Assembly: GCF_002913045.1 (NCBI RefSeq)
Contig: NZ_PPAF01000026.1
Location: forward strand, 124,001 to 188,000
Direction of reading: 5' to 3'
Source of the DNA: Campylobacter concisus
Lineage (GTDB): Bacteria > Campylobacterota > Campylobacteria > Campylobacterales > Campylobacteraceae
Length of the DNA: 64,000 nt
Below the pieces are notes generated by a model. The model was not told the DNA's origin. It was given only the letters and a program-made list of their open reading frames with translations, and ran no database searches. This document shows, piece by piece, positions 61,895 through 64,000 of the stretch. Every line of letters starts with the position of its first letter. Positions within the stretch are counted from its first letter, which is position 1. A program made the position numbers and the translations under genes.

Positions 61895-63190
61895 CTATAT
61901 TAAAATTTTCGCAAGATCATCTTTGATAAGAGGATAGAGCTCGCTTAGCTCAGGACCGTGAAGGTCGTTCGTAAGAAGCGCACGTAGTGGCATGAAAAAG
62001 TTTTTACCTTTTAAATTTGTAGCATTCATAAGCTCTTTTTTAAACTCATCAAAGCTCTCGCATGCCTTTAAATTACGAGCTGCTTTTTTGATTATCTCAA
62101 ATTCGTTTTTGTACTCATCTGGAGCTATTTTTGGTGAGTATATAGCCTCAACTTTTTCTTTTATCTCAGGCACTAATGAGCTTTCTTGAGTGTAAAATTT
62201 AACTAGCTCAGCCTTGCTCTCATCTACGCCAAAAATTTCTTTTATACGCTCTTTTGAGGCAAGCTTGATGTGTTCTCTATTTATCTGCTCAAGTTTTTTC
62301 ACGTCAAATCTAGCCGGCGAGCGTGAAATTTTGGTTATATCAAACCACTTTACCGCATCTTCGATCGTAAAAATTTCAGTTGGAGTTTTGTTTCCAAGAA
62401 GTATCAAATAGTTTGCGATTGCTTCAGGTAAAAATCCCTGCTCAAAGAGCCATTTTACGCTTGATTCGTTCTCGCGCTTGCTCATTTTTTTACCTTCAAT
62501 ATTTAAAAGTATAGGCAAATGAGCGTAATTCATCTTGCCGGTGTAGCCAAGACCCTCGCGTATGAGGTCTTGCTTTGGTGTGTTGCTCACGTGATCCTCG
62601 CCGCGTATGACAAAGGTTACGCCCTCAAGCATATCATCGACTGCGCAGGCGAAGTTATAAGTTGGTGTTTTGTCTGCTCTCATGATGACAAAGCTATCAA
62701 CGGCGTCTGGCTCGAAGCTTAGCTCACCTTTGATCGCATCTGTAAAGCTCATCGTGCGTGTTGGTTTTTTCATGCGGATGACAAATGGCTTTTCGCAGTT
62801 TAAAACTTCTGCGTCGCTTAATCTCTCGCAGGTGCCGTCATATCTATATGCCACGCCTTGCTCTTTTGCTTTTTGTTTTTTTGCTTCGAGCTCTTCTTCG
62901 GTGCAAAAGCAAGCAAAGGCTTTTTTATCGATGAGAAGCTTTGATGCAAGCTGTCTGTGGAATTTTAAATTTTCGCTTTGGATGTAAATTTGCTCTGGTT
63001 TTATGCCAAATTTGCTTAAAATTTCTAAGATATCTTTCTCTTTTCCTTCAATATTTCGCTCTTTGTCGGTATCTTCTATGCGTAAAATAAAGCCACTTTT
63101 ATCTTGCAAAGAACAAATATAATTAAAAATAGCGGCACGTAAATTTCCTATGTGCATATCTCCTGTTGGAGAGGGTGCAAAACGATACAT
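61895..63190 (-). CDS. gltX: Glutamyl-tRNA synthetase
   Basis: A 431-residue class I synthetase. HIGH-type motif in [17 protein letters not shown] at the extreme N-terminus and KMSKRE in [12 protein letters not shown]. Start ATG 63190 is chosen; the frame stays open 90 codons further, but this upstream part is not family-like and runs into the region before mscL. Campylobacterota carry two GltX enzymes with split tRNA-Glu/tRNA-Gln specificity; which one this is cannot be read with certainty. Confidence 0.93.
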   Translation of the reverse strand: MYRFAPSPTGDMHIGNLRAAIFNYICSLQDKSGFILRIEDTDKERNIEGKEKDILEILSKFGIKPEQIYIQSENLKFHRQLASKLLIDKKAFACFCTEEELEAKKQKAKEQGVAYRYDGTCERLSDAEVLNCEKPFVIRMKKPTRTMSFTDAIKGELSFEPDAVDSFVIMRADKTPTYNFACAVDDMLEGVTFVIRGEDHVSNTPKQDLIREGLGYTGKMNYAHLPILLNIEGKKMSKRENESSVKWLFEQGFLPEAIANYLILLGNKTPTEIFTIEDAVKWFDITKISRSPARFDVKKLEQINREHIKLASKERIKEIFGVDESKAELVKFYTQESSLVPEIKEKVEAIYSPKIAPDEYKNEFEIIKKAARNLKACESFDEFKKELMNATNLKGKNFFMPLRALLTNDLHGPELSELYPLIKDDLAKILI

Positions 63191-63335
63191 AAGCTCATTC
63201 CTTACGTTAAATTTTGAGTTTGGATTATAACACCAGCTTGATAAATTTAAAGTTATGTAATTTGATTTTTTTAGCCGAAGCAAAGCATTTCTTGAATAAA
63301 ATCCGAACAAAAATTTAACATTTTTAGGAGAAACA

Positions 63336-63740
63336 ATGAGTTTTATAAGCGAATTTAAAGAATTTGCGATGCGTGGAAATGTCATAGATATGGCTGTTGG
63401 TGTTGTTATAGGTGGCGCGTTTGGAAAGATCGTTTCATCACTAGTTGGTGATGTTATCATGCCTGTTGTTGGCGTTTTAACTGGCGGTGTAAATTTTACT
63501 GATCTTAAGCTTACACTAAAAGAAGCGGTGGATGGAGCACCTGCCGTTACGATAAATTATGGCTCATTTATACAAACAATGGTTGATTTTTTAATAATTG
63601 CATTTTGTATTTTCTGCGTCATCAAGGCTTTAAATACACTTAAAAATAAATTACCAAAAGAAGAGCCAGCTCCAGCAGAGCCTGAAACTCCAGCCGACAT
63701 TGCACTTTTAACTGAGATTAGAGATCTACTTAAAAAATAA
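63336..63740 (+). CDS. mscL: Large-conductance mechanosensitive channel MscL
   Basis: A 134-residue pentameric inner-membrane channel that opens under hypo-osmotic shock. The N-terminal amphipathic helix ([13 protein letters not shown]), TM1 ([20 protein letters not shown]), a short periplasmic loop, TM2 ([15 protein letters not shown]) and the C-terminal helix ([13 protein letters not shown]) are all present. AGGAG at 63327-63331 is the ribosome-binding site. Confidence 0.96.
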   Translation: MSFISEFKEFAMRGNVIDMAVGVVIGGAFGKIVSSLVGDVIMPVVGVLTGGVNFTDLKLTLKEAVDGAPAVTINYGSFIQTMVDFLIIAFCIFCVIKALNTLKNKLPKEEPAPAEPETPADIALLTEIRDLLKK

Positions 63741-63750
63741 TTTCATACAA

Positions 63751-63774
63751 TTCAAAGGGAAAATTCCCTTTGAA
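63751..63774 (+). terminator. Palindrome after mscL
   Basis: An 11-bp perfect stem TTCAAAGGGAA/TTCCCTTTGAA with a 2-base centre; no strong T tract follows, so termination efficiency is uncertain. Confidence 0.45.
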
Positions 63775-63842
63775 AATCTATTAAAATTTATCTTATTTTT
63801 ATATGCTAAAATATTTTTTATTTCAAAAAGGCGAGTGAAAAT

Positions 63843-64000
63843 ATGATAGAGAAAATCCCATTTTTTCAAGGCTTAAACGAAGAAGATTTAGCCAAACTTG
63901 AAGCCATAAGTGTCGTAAAAAAGTATAAAAAGGGTGAATTTTTATTTATAGAAGGTGAGGAGCCAAAATGGTTAATATTTTTAATAAGTGGCTCTGTTAA
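63843..64000 (+). CDS. Crp/Fnr-type regulator, N-terminal part (cut by window end)
   Basis: The first 52 codons of a cyclic-nucleotide-binding-domain protein: MIEKIPFFQGLNEEDLAKLE, then YKKGEFLFIEGEEPKWLIFL and SGSV. This is the start of a CRP/FNR sensor domain (G-E-x-x-x-x-E-G-E pattern). The DNA-binding domain lies beyond the window. No FNR-type cysteine cluster is seen in the visible part. Confidence 0.8.
   Translation, partial: MIEKIPFFQGLNEEDLAKLEAISVVKKYKKGEFLFIEGEEPKWLIFLISGSV

Noticed and set aside
63191-63460. 90-residue N-terminal extension of GltX
   Set aside because: The family N-terminus is [10 protein letters not shown] at 63190; the extension is not family-like and overlaps the promoter region and start of mscL on the other strand.

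Overview
The window is bacterial chromosome from a Campylobacter, most likely the concisus/curvus/showae group. Gene order in the flanks matches the Campylobacter jejuni chromosome block by block: fliY-LOG-mnmA; ppa, adk, aspS, nadK, recN, cbrR, tatD, mltD, rlpA, hisB, kdsC, lptC, lptA, engB, mrdA; and metG, fbp, mobB, slt, yggT, gltX. The flanks are AT-rich. Species assignment is inference.

Layout. 1-2050: fliY (cut by the left edge), a LOG-family gene, mnmA. 2051-2125: tRNA-Asn, the integration site of a roughly 20 kb genomic island. The island runs to a partial copy of the tRNA 3' end at 22200-22221. Its backbone is AT-rich and decayed: an AlpA-like regulator, a MobV-like relaxase broken by two frameshifts, a HigBA-type toxin-antitoxin pair, and a tyrosine integrase with two nonsense codons, one exactly where the catalytic tyrosine should be. 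The cargo is clearly GC-richer: two selenocysteine-containing formate dehydrogenases (cytoplasmic-type fdhF; Tat-exported fdhA with fdhB, a small Tat peptide and a chaperone), the tungstate transporter tupABC, a cysteine-desulfurase-like enzyme, an atypical ModE regulator and fdhD. A shared dyad, TATGC-N7-GCATA, occurs upstream of these transcription units and is proposed here as the ModE operator. An AT-rich gene of unknown function with a nuclease-like C-terminus sits inside the cargo.

22442-25690: two PepSY-type proteins followed by an OmpR-type response regulator (C-terminus frameshifted) and its histidine kinase. 26205-28697: an unusual three-gene unit: Tat-exported ModA-like binding protein, NapH-like polyferredoxin, and a bona fide NifB-type radical SAM protein, with no nitrogenase genes in view. 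29076-37354: a type I restriction-modification operon with a half-size HsdS, HsdM, full HsdS, an interposed HAD-family protein, HsdR and a YgjP-like metallopeptidase; twin identical-arm palindromes lie in its promoter region.

37477-63740: core genes. tRNA-Met, pyrophosphatase, an OB-fold periplasmic protein, a lipoprotein gene split by an A7 run, adk, aspS, nadK, recN, cbrR, tatD, mltD, rlpA, hisB, kdsC-lptC-lptA (LPS synthesis and export), engB, mrdA, queC, ybeY, metG, fbp, mobB, slt, yggT, gltX and mscL. A Crp/Fnr-type regulator is cut by the right edge.

Functional theme: the island supplies formate oxidation with its own tungstate uptake, regulator and sulfurtransferase, but depends on the host for selenocysteine machinery (selA, selB, selC, selD are not in the window) and for cofactor synthesis (mobB at 58977-59456 is in the host flank). 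Loss of mobility with intact cargo suggests the cargo has been fixed.
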